Assembly (NCBI GenBank): GCA_902566805.1
Contig: CACFKJ010000005.1
Location: 1-41,434, forward strand
Direction: 5' to 3'
From: an uncultured Pelagibacteraceae bacterium
Lineage (GTDB): Bacteria > Pseudomonadota > Alphaproteobacteria > Pelagibacterales > Pelagibacteraceae
DNA length: 41,434 nt
The notes beneath the pieces are model-generated. The model was not told the DNA's origin. It saw nothing but the letters and a program-made list of their open reading frames with translations, and ran no database searches. This document shows positions 32,377-40,671 of the stretch, in pieces. A program made the position numbers and the translations under genes. The stretch's first letter is position 1; every line of letters begins with the position of its first letter.

Positions 32377-32948
32377 TGTCAAACGCGCCTCTTATGCCAA
32401 TGGCTACTGCTGTATGGTTGGTTGAAAATACAACTTTAACTTTTAAACAAATAGCAAATTTCTGCAAGATGCACGAAGTTGAAGTGCAGGGTATTGCGGA
32501 TGGTGAAGTTGCCAAAGGTATTGTTGGGTACAACCCTATTATGTCTGGACAGTTAACAAGAGAAGAAATTGAACTATCTTCAAAAGATGAAAATAGACCC
32601 CTTAATATAAAAACTTATAACCTAAAAATTGAAAATGAAGAAAAAAAAATAAAAAAATATGTACCACTTTCAAAAAGACAAGATAAACCAGACTCTGCTT
32701 TATGGCTTATAAAACAACATTCTATTTTAAAAGACTCACAAATTGCAAAATTGGTTGGTATAACAAAAAATTCTGTAACTTCGATAAGAAGTAAAAATTA
32801 TTGGAACTTCAACAATTTAAATCCTAAAGATCCAGTTGCTATGGGGTTGTTTTCTCAAAAAGATTTGGTTGAAGCTATTGAAAAAGCAGAAAGAAGAATT
32901 AAAAGAGAAAAAAAACAGAAAGAAAAAGAAAAAATAGCTGCTCAGTAA
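32376..32948 (+). CDS. DUF1013 family (TrcR-like cell-cycle transcriptional regulator)
   Basis: MATAVWLVENTTLTFKQIANFCKMHEVEVQGIADGEVAKGIVGYNPI; conserved alphaproteobacterial family. Confidence 0.87.
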   Translation: MSNAPLMPMATAVWLVENTTLTFKQIANFCKMHEVEVQGIADGEVAKGIVGYNPIMSGQLTREEIELSSKDENRPLNIKTYNLKIENEEKKIKKYVPLSKRQDKPDSALWLIKQHSILKDSQIAKLVGITKNSVTSIRSKNYWNFNNLNPKDPVAMGLFSQKDLVEAIEKAERRIKREKKQKEKEKIAAQ

Positions 32949-33014
32949 TAAATGTTTATTCTAATAGACAAATAAATACTAAAATGCTATTTAAACTCTT
33001 TTTTGGAGGTATTT

Positions 33015-33209
33015 ATTAAAATAGAGGTAAAAGATAACAACGTTGAACAAGCTTTGAGAGTTCTCAAAAAGAAACTTCAAAGAGATGGTTTTTTTAAAAT
33101 AATTAAATTAAAAAATACTTACGAAAAACCTTCTGAGAAGAAGAAAAGAATTTTACAAGAAAATATTAAAAGAGTTAAAAAATTAAATAAATTAAAAAAC
33201 AGAATATAA
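33015..33209 (+). CDS. rpsU: Ribosomal protein bS21; probable AUU start at 33015 (ORF track gives TTG at 33003)
   Basis: KIEVKDNNVEQALRVLKKKLQRDGFFKIIKLKNTYEKPSEKKKR; GGAGG at 33005-33009 sits 5 nt before ATT. Confidence 0.85.
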   Translation: MKIEVKDNNVEQALRVLKKKLQRDGFFKIIKLKNTYEKPSEKKKRILQENIKRVKKLNKLKNRI

Positions 33210-33215
33210 GTTAAT

Positions 33216-33797
33216 CTATATTTTTTTATTTTTTACAGCCTCAATTAAATACTGCAAAATTATATGCATCAATACATGATGCGAGTCTTCAGAAATTCCA
33301 TAATTCATAGCTTTTACATGTACTGATATGCTTGAGTTTTTATTTAAGTACCCGCCTTTAAATCCGCTAAATCCAATAGTTTTAATTTTTTTTTTTTTAG
33401 CAAATTTTAAAACTTCTTTTATATTCTCTGAATTTCCTGATGAACTAATAATTAATAATATATCACCTTTTTTATATAAAGATTCAATTTGATATTTAAA
33501 AATGTACTTATAATTCATATCATTCGAAATTGCGGTGATAGTTTCAATACTATTTGATAAACTTACAACTTTAGGACTAAATTTTGATCTCTGTCTAAAA
33601 TATTTTAAAAAATCACAAACATAATGATTTGCAATTGCTGCTGAGCCACCATTTCCACAAACATAAATAGTTTTACCTTTTTTAATTACATCAATTATTA
33701 GTTTTGATGCTAAATTCAAATTTTTAATATTAATATTTGTGATTGCGTTACTAAGATTATTTGTATATTTTTTAAAAAAAGTATTTAAATTACTCAT
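33216..33797 (-). CDS. SIS-domain sugar-phosphate isomerase (GmhA/DiaA-like)
   Basis: YVCGNGGSAAIANHYVCDFLK, LLIISSSGNSENI, EDSHHVLMHIILQYLIEAV. Confidence 0.88.
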   Translation of the reverse strand: MSNLNTFFKKYTNNLSNAITNINIKNLNLASKLIIDVIKKGKTIYVCGNGGSAAIANHYVCDFLKYFRQRSKFSPKVVSLSNSIETITAISNDMNYKYIFKYQIESLYKKGDILLIISSSGNSENIKEVLKFAKKKKIKTIGFSGFKGGYLNKNSSISVHVKAMNYGISEDSHHVLMHIILQYLIEAVKNKKI

Positions 33798-33869
33798 AAT
33801 ATAAAATAAGCAAAAAATAGGAAAAAAGCTAACTAAAAATTTTTTTCTTTATTAGTCATTAATTTTATG

Positions 33870-33875
33870 TATAAG
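33870..33875 (+). promoter_or_regulatory. Candidate -10 element (TATAAG) of the tRNA-fMet promoter
   Basis: TATAAG ending 9 nt before the tRNA 5' end; no clear -35. Confidence 0.4.
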
Positions 33876-33884
33876 TGCTTTCAT

Positions 33885-33961
33885 CGCGGGGTGGAGCAGC
33901 CTGGTAGCTCGCAAGGCTCATAACCTTGAGGTCGGCGGTTCAAATCCGTCCCCCGCAACCA
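33885..33961 (+). tRNA. Initiator tRNA-fMet (anticodon CAU), CCA encoded
   Basis: cgcggggtggagcagcctggtagctcgcaaggctcataaccttgaggtcggcggttcaaatccgtcccccgcaacca; C1 x A72 mismatch marks an initiator. Confidence 0.96.
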
Positions 33962-33964
33962 AAA

Positions 33965-35362
33965 TTATAAATTTTTTGTTATTTCCTCAGTCATTTTTTT
34001 CGCATCATCAAACAACATAAGAGTATTTTCCTTATAAAATAATTCATTATCTATACCCGCATATCCAGGCGATAAACTTCTTTTTACAAATAAAACAGAT
34101 TTACATTTTTCTACATCCAAAACGGGCATTCCATATATTGGGCTTTGAGGGTCAGTTTTTGCAACAGGGTTGGTTACATCATTAGCTCCTATTACAAATG
34201 CAACGTCTGCATTTGCAAAATCATTATTTATTTCATCTAATTCAAAAACTTCATCATAAGGAACATTGGCTTCAGCAAGCAAAACATTCATATGTCCTGG
34301 CATTCTTCCTGCCACGGGATGAATTGCATATGACACTTTAATATCATTTTTTTTAAGAGTATCTACCATCTCTCTTAAAGCATGTTGAGCCTGTGCCACT
34401 GCCATTCCATATCCAGGGACAATTATAACTGATGAGGCATTTTTCATTAAGAATGCTGCATCATCTGCATTTCCACTTTTAACAGGTCTTTGATCTTTAT
34501 TTTTTAATTCTGAAGATTGTTCTGAGGCTCCAAATCCACCTAATATTACGCTAAAAAAAGATCGATTCATACCTTTGCACATTATGTAAGATAAAATTGC
34601 TCCAGAAGATCCAACAAGAGCTCCTGTTATAATTAATGCGGTATTTTCTAAAGTAAATCCAATCCCCGCAGCTGCCCATCCAGAGTAAGAATTTAACATA
34701 GAAATTACAACTGGCATGTCTGCACCACCTATCGGAATAATTAATAATATTCCAATTAAAAGAGAGATTGCAATTATGCACCAAAAAAGAAGTTCGGACT
34801 GCAGTTTACAAAGATAAAAAATTATTACTACGATTGACAAACCTAATAATAAATTAATTAAATGTTGACCAACAAAAGTAATTGGTGAGCCTGACATTAT
34901 CCCCCTGAGTTTTAAAAAAGCAATAATCGAACCTGTAAAAGTTATTGCTCCAATTGAAGCTCCCAATGACATTTCAATTAAACTTGCAATTTTAATGGCA
35001 CCTATCGAGCCTAAATTAAAAATCTCAGGATTCAAAAATGCAGATATAGCAACAAATACTGCCGCCAATCCAACTAAGCTATGAAATCCAGCTACTAATT
35101 CGGGCATGGCTGTCATTGGTATTTTAAATGCAATGAATGCTCCTATTGATCCACCAATTAAAAAAAATATTAATAGATATAAAAATCCTGTTGAAAAATT
35201 TCCAATTGATAACAATGTAACAGTTATTGCTATTAACATGCCCAAAATTCCAAAAAAATTACCTTGTCTAGAAGTTTCGGGAGAAGATAAGCCTCGAAGA
35301 GCTAAAATGAATAGCACACCTGAAATCAAATAAAAAATAGCAGATAAATTTGCTGATATCAT
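33965..35362 (-). CDS. pntB: NAD(P) transhydrogenase subunit beta
   Basis: GYGMAVAQAQHALREMVDTLK, YAIHPVAGRMPGHMNVLLAEANVPYDEVFELDEIN, VIGANDVTNPVAKTDPQSPIYGMPVLDVEK. Confidence 0.97.
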   Translation of the reverse strand: MISANLSAIFYLISGVLFILALRGLSSPETSRQGNFFGILGMLIAITVTLLSIGNFSTGFLYLLIFFLIGGSIGAFIAFKIPMTAMPELVAGFHSLVGLAAVFVAISAFLNPEIFNLGSIGAIKIASLIEMSLGASIGAITFTGSIIAFLKLRGIMSGSPITFVGQHLINLLLGLSIVVIIFYLCKLQSELLFWCIIAISLLIGILLIIPIGGADMPVVISMLNSYSGWAAAGIGFTLENTALIITGALVGSSGAILSYIMCKGMNRSFFSVILGGFGASEQSSELKNKDQRPVKSGNADDAAFLMKNASSVIIVPGYGMAVAQAQHALREMVDTLKKNDIKVSYAIHPVAGRMPGHMNVLLAEANVPYDEVFELDEINNDFANADVAFVIGANDVTNPVAKTDPQSPIYGMPVLDVEKCKSVLFVKRSLSPGYAGIDNELFYKENTLMLFDDAKKMTEEITKNL

Positions 35363-35670
35363 TTTTTTCCCTTCTTTTTCTTTTTGTACATGGCTAACAT
35401 TCTTTGTGTAACTAAAAATCCTCCGAAAATATTCACTGCAGCCAAGACTATTGCCATGTATCCAAATATATTAGCCTTATCAAAAATATTTTCTGAACTA
35501 CCTGCTAAAGCAGCAATAATGGCTCCCACAATAATTACAGATGAAATTGCATTCGTTACTGACATTAAGGGTGTATGTAGAGAAGGTGTAACACTCCATA
35601 CGACATAATATCCAACAAAAATTGAGAGAATAAAAATGCTAAGTCTAAATATAAAAGGGTCTATTTCCAT
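35359..35670 (-). CDS. NAD(P) transhydrogenase subunit alpha part 2
   Basis: YYVVWSVTPSLHTPLMSVTNAISSVIIVGAI, NIFGGFLVTQRMLAMYKKK; between pntA part 1 and pntB. Confidence 0.95.
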   Translation of the reverse strand: MEIDPFIFRLSIFILSIFVGYYVVWSVTPSLHTPLMSVTNAISSVIIVGAIIAALAGSSENIFDKANIFGYMAIVLAAVNIFGGFLVTQRMLAMYKKKKKGKK

Positions 35671-36758
35671 TATTTTATTAAAGTTTTTTCAATTATTTCA
35701 TCTTTTAAATTAATATTAATTTTTTTATTTTCCTTATCATATAAATTTCCAACAAAATTAAATAAATTTTTTGCATATAAGCTCGACGCAGAAACTGGTA
35801 AGCTATTTAAAATATTTGACTCTCCTAAAATTTTGACTCCATTTTTATCAATTATTTCATCAGCTTTTGTAAAAACGGTATTTCCACCCTGAACTGCTGC
35901 TAGGTCATAAATTATTGAACCTTTTTGCATGTTATTAATCATATTTTCTTTAATAATAATTGGAGATTTTTTACCCGGTATTAAAGCAGTACAAATAACA
36001 ATATCAATTTTTTTTAATGTTTCACTTAATAATTCTTCTTGTTTTTTTTTAAAATCTTCTGATGCTTCTTTTGCATACCCCCCATCTGTTTCAAGATTTT
36101 CTCCTCCCTCAACTGTTAAAAATTTTCCACCTAAACTTTCCACTTGTTCTTTTGAAGCGGCCCTAACATCAGTTGCATATACAATTGCTCCCATTCGTTT
36201 AGCAGTTGCTATTGCTTGTAACCCAGCAACTCCAGCACCAACTACCAATACTTTTGCTGCCGGAACCGTACCTGCGGCTGTCATCATCATCGGAATAGCT
36301 TTTTCAAAATTAGAAAAAGACTCGATTACTGCCTTATATCCAGCAAGATTTGCTTGTGAGGAAAGAACATCCATAGATTGTGCTCTTGTAATTCTAGGTA
36401 ATAATTCTAATGAAAATAAATTTATTTTTTTTTTAGCTAGGTTTTTTAATTTTTCATTATTTATATGAGGATTTAAAATACCTACAATATTTTGATTTTG
36501 TTTTAATAACAGAAGATTGTCATCTGATAATAATCCCAACTGAATAATTAAATCAGAATTAGAAATTATTTCTTTATCATCTTTAGATATTGTGGCTCCG
36601 CAATCTTTATAAATTTTATCGTTAATTCCTAAATGTTCCCCATAATTTTCTGATAATAACAATTCAAAACCTAAGTCTATATATTTCTTTGCAACATCTG
36701 GTGTAATTGCAATTCTTTTTTCAATTTTTTGATTTTCTAAAATCGAAACGATTCTCAT
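35670..36758 (-). CDS. pntA: NAD(P) transhydrogenase subunit alpha part 1
   Basis: EKRIAITPDVAKKY, RITRAQSMDVLSSQANLAGYKAVIE, VLVVGAGVAGLQAIATAKRMGAIVYATDVR. Confidence 0.96.
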   Translation of the reverse strand: MRIVSILENQKIEKRIAITPDVAKKYIDLGFELLLSENYGEHLGINDKIYKDCGATISKDDKEIISNSDLIIQLGLLSDDNLLLLKQNQNIVGILNPHINNEKLKNLAKKKINLFSLELLPRITRAQSMDVLSSQANLAGYKAVIESFSNFEKAIPMMMTAAGTVPAAKVLVVGAGVAGLQAIATAKRMGAIVYATDVRAASKEQVESLGGKFLTVEGGENLETDGGYAKEASEDFKKKQEELLSETLKKIDIVICTALIPGKKSPIIIKENMINNMQKGSIIYDLAAVQGGNTVFTKADEIIDKNGVKILGESNILNSLPVSASSLYAKNLFNFVGNLYDKENKKININLKDEIIEKTLIK

Positions 36759-36879
36759 ATTAAAATTTTATAACAGAAATAGAGGTATTAGAACTAAAAT
36801 TGTTCTACAGCGACAGTTCCTCGCAATATAAATTTTCTTATTAAAACCTTATTTATAGGATTTCGTGTGCATACAAAAA

Positions 36880-37005
36880 TTATTTTTGTCTTGCTTTAAA
36901 TTTTGGATTTTTTTTATTTATAATATAAACTCTACCCCTTCTTCTAACCATTTTTGAATTAAGGTCTCTTTTTTTTAAAGATTTTAATGAGCTTTTTATT
37001 TTCAT
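36880..37005 (-). CDS. rpmJ: Ribosomal protein bL36 (YkgO-like, 41 aa); absent from the supplied ORF track
   Basis: Hand translation [41 protein letters not shown]. Confidence 0.93.
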   Translation of the reverse strand: MKIKSSLKSLKKRDLNSKMVRRRGRVYIINKKNPKFKARQK

Positions 37006-37008
37006 AAA

Positions 37009-37890
37009 TTAATTGTCTGTAATAAACGAAGTTATGTAATCTTTCAAATTTATTTTTCCATATTTCTTAATAACCTTGTTATTTAAAGACATATTTGTCA
37101 AAGCTGACGCATATCGCTCGCCAGGCCTAGCTTTAAGAAACACTATATTTTTTCCAAACATCTTAGCTACTTCTTTTACTGAATAAGATTTTTTGTGAGA
37201 AATGCTATAATGTCTATTTTTATTTTTTTTCCATGCCTCATAACAAACTTTCACAGTATCGCTTACATGAGTAAATCTTCTAGTTTGAGTTCCAGGTTTC
37301 ACAACAGTTAATGGTTTGTTTTTAATAAACTTATCCTCAAAAATTCCAATTACTGTTGCCATTTCACCAGTCTTTATATGTCTTGGTCCATAAACATTAT
37401 AAAAATAAATTATTTCATACTTGAATTTAAACCATTTTTTTAAATTTTCTAATAATTCTAAATTTTTTGACTTGGTAAAAGAATAAGGAGAAAGATTTTT
37501 ATCACTTCCTTTGTTTCCTAGACTAGCTGAAGTTGCGGAATAAATAAGTTTTATTTTATTATCTAAACAAAATTTAAAAACTGCCTTTGTTCCAATTGAA
37601 TTTGAGTCATAGCATTCATCAAATTTTTTGAAACTTTGATAAATTCTAGCAAATTCTCCAAAGTGAAACAATGAATGAATATTTTTTTTATATTTATTTA
37701 ATATGTTATCAATATTGGCAGTATTACCTTTTATATATTTGACTCTAGAATTTTTAATATGATTTTTTTTGGAACCAGTAGAATAATTATCAAAACTAAT
37801 AATTTGTTTTTTAGTTTTTTTAAGCAAAAGTTCAATTAGATTTGAGCCTATAAAACCGACACCACCAGTTACTAATATGACATTTTTCAT
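37009..37890 (-). CDS. NAD-dependent nucleotide-sugar epimerase/dehydratase (extended SDR, GalE-like)
   Basis: VTGGVGFIGSNLIELLL, SATSASLG, YSFTKSKNLE (YxxxK), YGPRH, KARPGERYASALTN. Confidence 0.9.
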   Translation of the reverse strand: MKNVILVTGGVGFIGSNLIELLLKKTKKQIISFDNYSTGSKKNHIKNSRVKYIKGNTANIDNILNKYKKNIHSLFHFGEFARIYQSFKKFDECYDSNSIGTKAVFKFCLDNKIKLIYSATSASLGNKGSDKNLSPYSFTKSKNLELLENLKKWFKFKYEIIYFYNVYGPRHIKTGEMATVIGIFEDKFIKNKPLTVVKPGTQTRRFTHVSDTVKVCYEAWKKNKNRHYSISHKKSYSVKEVAKMFGKNIVFLKARPGERYASALTNMSLNNKVIKKYGKINLKDYITSFITDN

Positions 37891-37901
37891 CTGGGTTTAA
37901 A

Positions 37902-38017
37902 GCCTGGCAACGTCCTACTCTTCCATATCTTAAGATAAAGTACCATCGGCGCAGAAAGGCTTGACTTCCGAGTTCGGAATGGGATCGGGTATTACCCTTT
38001 CGCAATAATCACCAGGC
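37902..38017 (-). rRNA. rrf: 5S ribosomal RNA
   Basis: Reverse complement GCCTGGTGATTATTGCGAAAGGG...CCCGATCCCATTCCGAACTCGGAAGTCAAGCCTTTCTGCGCCGATGGTACT...GTAGGACGTTGCCAGGC; terminal helix GCCTGG/CCAGGC. Confidence 0.93.
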
Positions 38018-38023
38018 GCATCC

Positions 38024-38052
38024 TATATATATAGCAGTAAAAGAATTGTCAA
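38024..38052 (-). promoter_or_regulatory. Near-consensus sigma70 promoter for the 5S gene (TTGACA-17 bp-TATATA)
   Basis: Minus strand TTGACA (38052-38047), 17-bp spacer, TATATA (38029-38024); 6 nt to the 5S 5' end. Confidence 0.8.
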
Positions 38053-38142
38053 ATAATTATAATATTTGATTATTCCCCAAAAACTTATACAAAATCTTTA
38101 TTAAAACCATCTTTACAATTAGTTTATACAATTTTTAAATTA

Positions 38143-39264
38143 TCAATCTTTTAATATAATAGTTTTGTAAAGTTTTTCGGACACCAACTTATAACCAAGT
38201 TTTGATAAATGACCTCCGTTAGGAGAGTAAAACTTTAATTTTTTAAAATTTATACTTTCTTCAAAAGTAACAAGTGAAAGCCCTTCTTGAGCTAAATAAT
38301 TCTGAAGAGAATTTTTATAATCTTCATAAAAATATTGTGGATCCCAATAATTGCTTGCTCTTATGAGTGCAAATATAGGTTTACATTTAATAGCTTTACA
38401 TGTTTCAATTACATCATTGACCAAAGATTTATTATAACCTAATAAATTATTCTTAAATATTATATTGCTTAAAAATTTTCTCACATTTGGTAAAAAAAGG
38501 TATTTTTTTATTTTAAATAAAAATTCATTTAGTTTAGTATAATTTGAATTTTTTGAATATTCATATAAGTTTGACTTTAAATCTTTATTTAAATTTTCAA
38601 ATCTTTTTGAAGGTCTAAGCTCATTGTCAAAAATATTAAAATAATATTTTGGTTCTATTATATTTTCATAATCATTAAAAATACTATATTTATCTAAAAG
38701 AGTATTATCATTCTGATATAAGAGAATTATTAAGTATTTTGGATTTATTTTTTTAGTAAAAACTTTATTTAAAATTTTATAATTTAAAGGGCTGTATCCT
38801 GGTATAGATAAATTTAAAGTTTTAATATTTTTTTCAGTTAGTAAATGTGAAATGGTAAATTTGTCATCAACACATGCTCCGGCCGCAAACGAATCTCCTA
38901 TTAATATAGCCTCTATTTCAGAAATATTTTTCCAGATTTCATCCTTATTTCTAAATCCAAATCGATCAGATTTAAATATTTTTTTACCATATCCTTCATT
39001 GCAAAATATATTTGAAGTATATGGCAAAGTACCAAGTGGTATTAAATTAGCATCCTGTATTGTTTTTTTTATTTTTTTATTTGATTGTAAAACTTGAAAA
39101 TTAATAAAATCTATATCTGGTCTGATAAGTTCCTTTTGTGCATTAAAATAGTTTTTATTATATTTTGATATTCTTGGTAATATTATATCCAAAATAACTA
39201 ATGTAAGATAAGATATAATAATAATTATAATTGCTAATAAAAAAAAAAATAGACTTTTTTTCAT
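38143..39264 (-). CDS. Membrane-anchored SGNH-hydrolase-like protein
   Basis: N-terminal TM helix; block I AILIGDSFAAGA; NLSIPGYSPLN; LLYQNDN; C-terminal PNGGHLSKLGY. Confidence 0.7.
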   Translation of the reverse strand: MKKSLFFFLLAIIIIIISYLTLVILDIILPRISKYNKNYFNAQKELIRPDIDFINFQVLQSNKKIKKTIQDANLIPLGTLPYTSNIFCNEGYGKKIFKSDRFGFRNKDEIWKNISEIEAILIGDSFAAGACVDDKFTISHLLTEKNIKTLNLSIPGYSPLNYKILNKVFTKKINPKYLIILLYQNDNTLLDKYSIFNDYENIIEPKYYFNIFDNELRPSKRFENLNKDLKSNLYEYSKNSNYTKLNEFLFKIKKYLFLPNVRKFLSNIIFKNNLLGYNKSLVNDVIETCKAIKCKPIFALIRASNYWDPQYFYEDYKNSLQNYLAQEGLSLVTFEESINFKKLKFYSPNGGHLSKLGYKLVSEKLYKTIILKD

Positions 39265-39327
39265 ATAAAAATATTTAATTACATAACTTAAAGAAATTTA
39301 ATAATTCCTAAATTAATATTAATAAGA

Positions 39328-40665
39328 TTAATTACTTATAATACACAATGAAGCTGAACCTTTCCAGTAATCTTCTACACTTAATAAAAAATTATTATAA
39401 GACAATGAATACTTTAAGTCTCTAATTCTTTTTCCAACGTATATTTTTTCATAATAAATAATTTTTTTATGATCATCTGACATTCTTGTCCTATAAATAC
39501 TTGCGCCCCATAAAGAAGATATAAGAAAATTATTTTTCCAAAATTCATTAAATTTTTTTGGAACAGGTATTATTTCAGAAATTCCTATTGATGGTATAAA
39601 AGAAAATATTGGTTCTTCAAATCCATATTTTTTATGGTTATCACTATAATTCAAGTCATCATTAATTGGTTCACTATATTTATATCCATACGAACTTATT
39701 GGCCATCCATAGTTTTTTCCCTTTTGAATTAAATTTATTTCATCTCCACCTCTGGGCCCATGTTCAGTTGATATAATTATCTGTTTGGCATTGTCTACAA
39801 ATAACCCTTGGGCATTTCTATGGCCATAACTAAATATTTCATATTCATTTTTATCTTTTAAATATAATGTTTTACCAAAAATAGAATTTTCTTTTTGAGA
39901 ATTTCCTGTTGGTATATTACCCATAGTGTCAGAGGTTGTTACTAAAAAACCATTATAATTGTTAAACTTAATTGGTTGTATTCTTCCAGCCCATATTTTT
40001 TCTGAACATTCTTTGCTAAAAAAATAATCCTTAAAAATTAACTCTTTAGATGAAGGTTTGATTTCTGCAAATGAAATTTTTAAATTAGAACATTTTTTTT
40101 TGTCATTCCAAAAAACATGGGAGATATATAAATTATTCTCATATATAAGGCTATCTAAAATTTTAGTAGTGACTAAATTTGTTTTAATTATTTTTACATC
40201 TTTTAAAGTCAGTTTTGTATTCTCATTAAGAGTTTTTAAACTTGTTTTATAAAATTCTCCATTTTTTATTGAAAATAAAATATTTTCTTTATCAATAAAA
40301 TCAATTAACGAATAATTTATACCTGACGGTCTATATTTATTAGCATAACTTTCTACTGTAAAAATTTTTTCAGACCTTATGAAATCTAGTTTTACAAATT
40401 TATATTTAAGTTTTTTTGAAAAAGTATCTGGTAAAAAGGAAGTATTATAGTCATTTAAAATTGCTCTGTGATCAACTTTATTAAATAATATTTTGTTTAA
40501 AGCTTTAATTTTATCTGGCGTGAAATTATTATAAACTAAAATTAATTTATGATATAAAGGTCTAAATAACTTTTTGTAGTTTTGATTATTTATCAAAATA
40601 AATGTTGAAATAAGTAAAAATATTAATATAAATTTTAAATAACTTTTTTTTAAATTTTTAAACAT
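39328..40665 (-). CDS. Membrane-anchored glucose/sorbosone dehydrogenase-like (GSDH) beta-propeller; internal ATG start preferred over 40698
   Basis: SYGHRNAQGLFVD...ISTEHGPRGGDEINLIQKGKNYGWPISSYGYKY; N-terminal TM FILIFLLISTFILI. Confidence 0.8.
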   Translation of the reverse strand: MFKNLKKSYLKFILIFLLISTFILINNQNYKKLFRPLYHKLILVYNNFTPDKIKALNKILFNKVDHRAILNDYNTSFLPDTFSKKLKYKFVKLDFIRSEKIFTVESYANKYRPSGINYSLIDFIDKENILFSIKNGEFYKTSLKTLNENTKLTLKDVKIIKTNLVTTKILDSLIYENNLYISHVFWNDKKKCSNLKISFAEIKPSSKELIFKDYFFSKECSEKIWAGRIQPIKFNNYNGFLVTTSDTMGNIPTGNSQKENSIFGKTLYLKDKNEYEIFSYGHRNAQGLFVDNAKQIIISTEHGPRGGDEINLIQKGKNYGWPISSYGYKYSEPINDDLNYSDNHKKYGFEEPIFSFIPSIGISEIIPVPKKFNEFWKNNFLISSLWGASIYRTRMSDDHKKIIYYEKIYVGKRIRDLKYSLSYNNFLLSVEDYWKGSASLCIISN

Positions 40666-40671
40666 AAAGCA

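Noticed and set aside
34551-34784. 77-aa same-strand ORF inside pntB
   Set aside because: Alternate frame within a strongly conserved gene; no domain or start context.
35929-36468. 179-aa plus-strand ORF
   Set aside because: Antisense to pntA; codon-shadow ORF without protein-like motifs.
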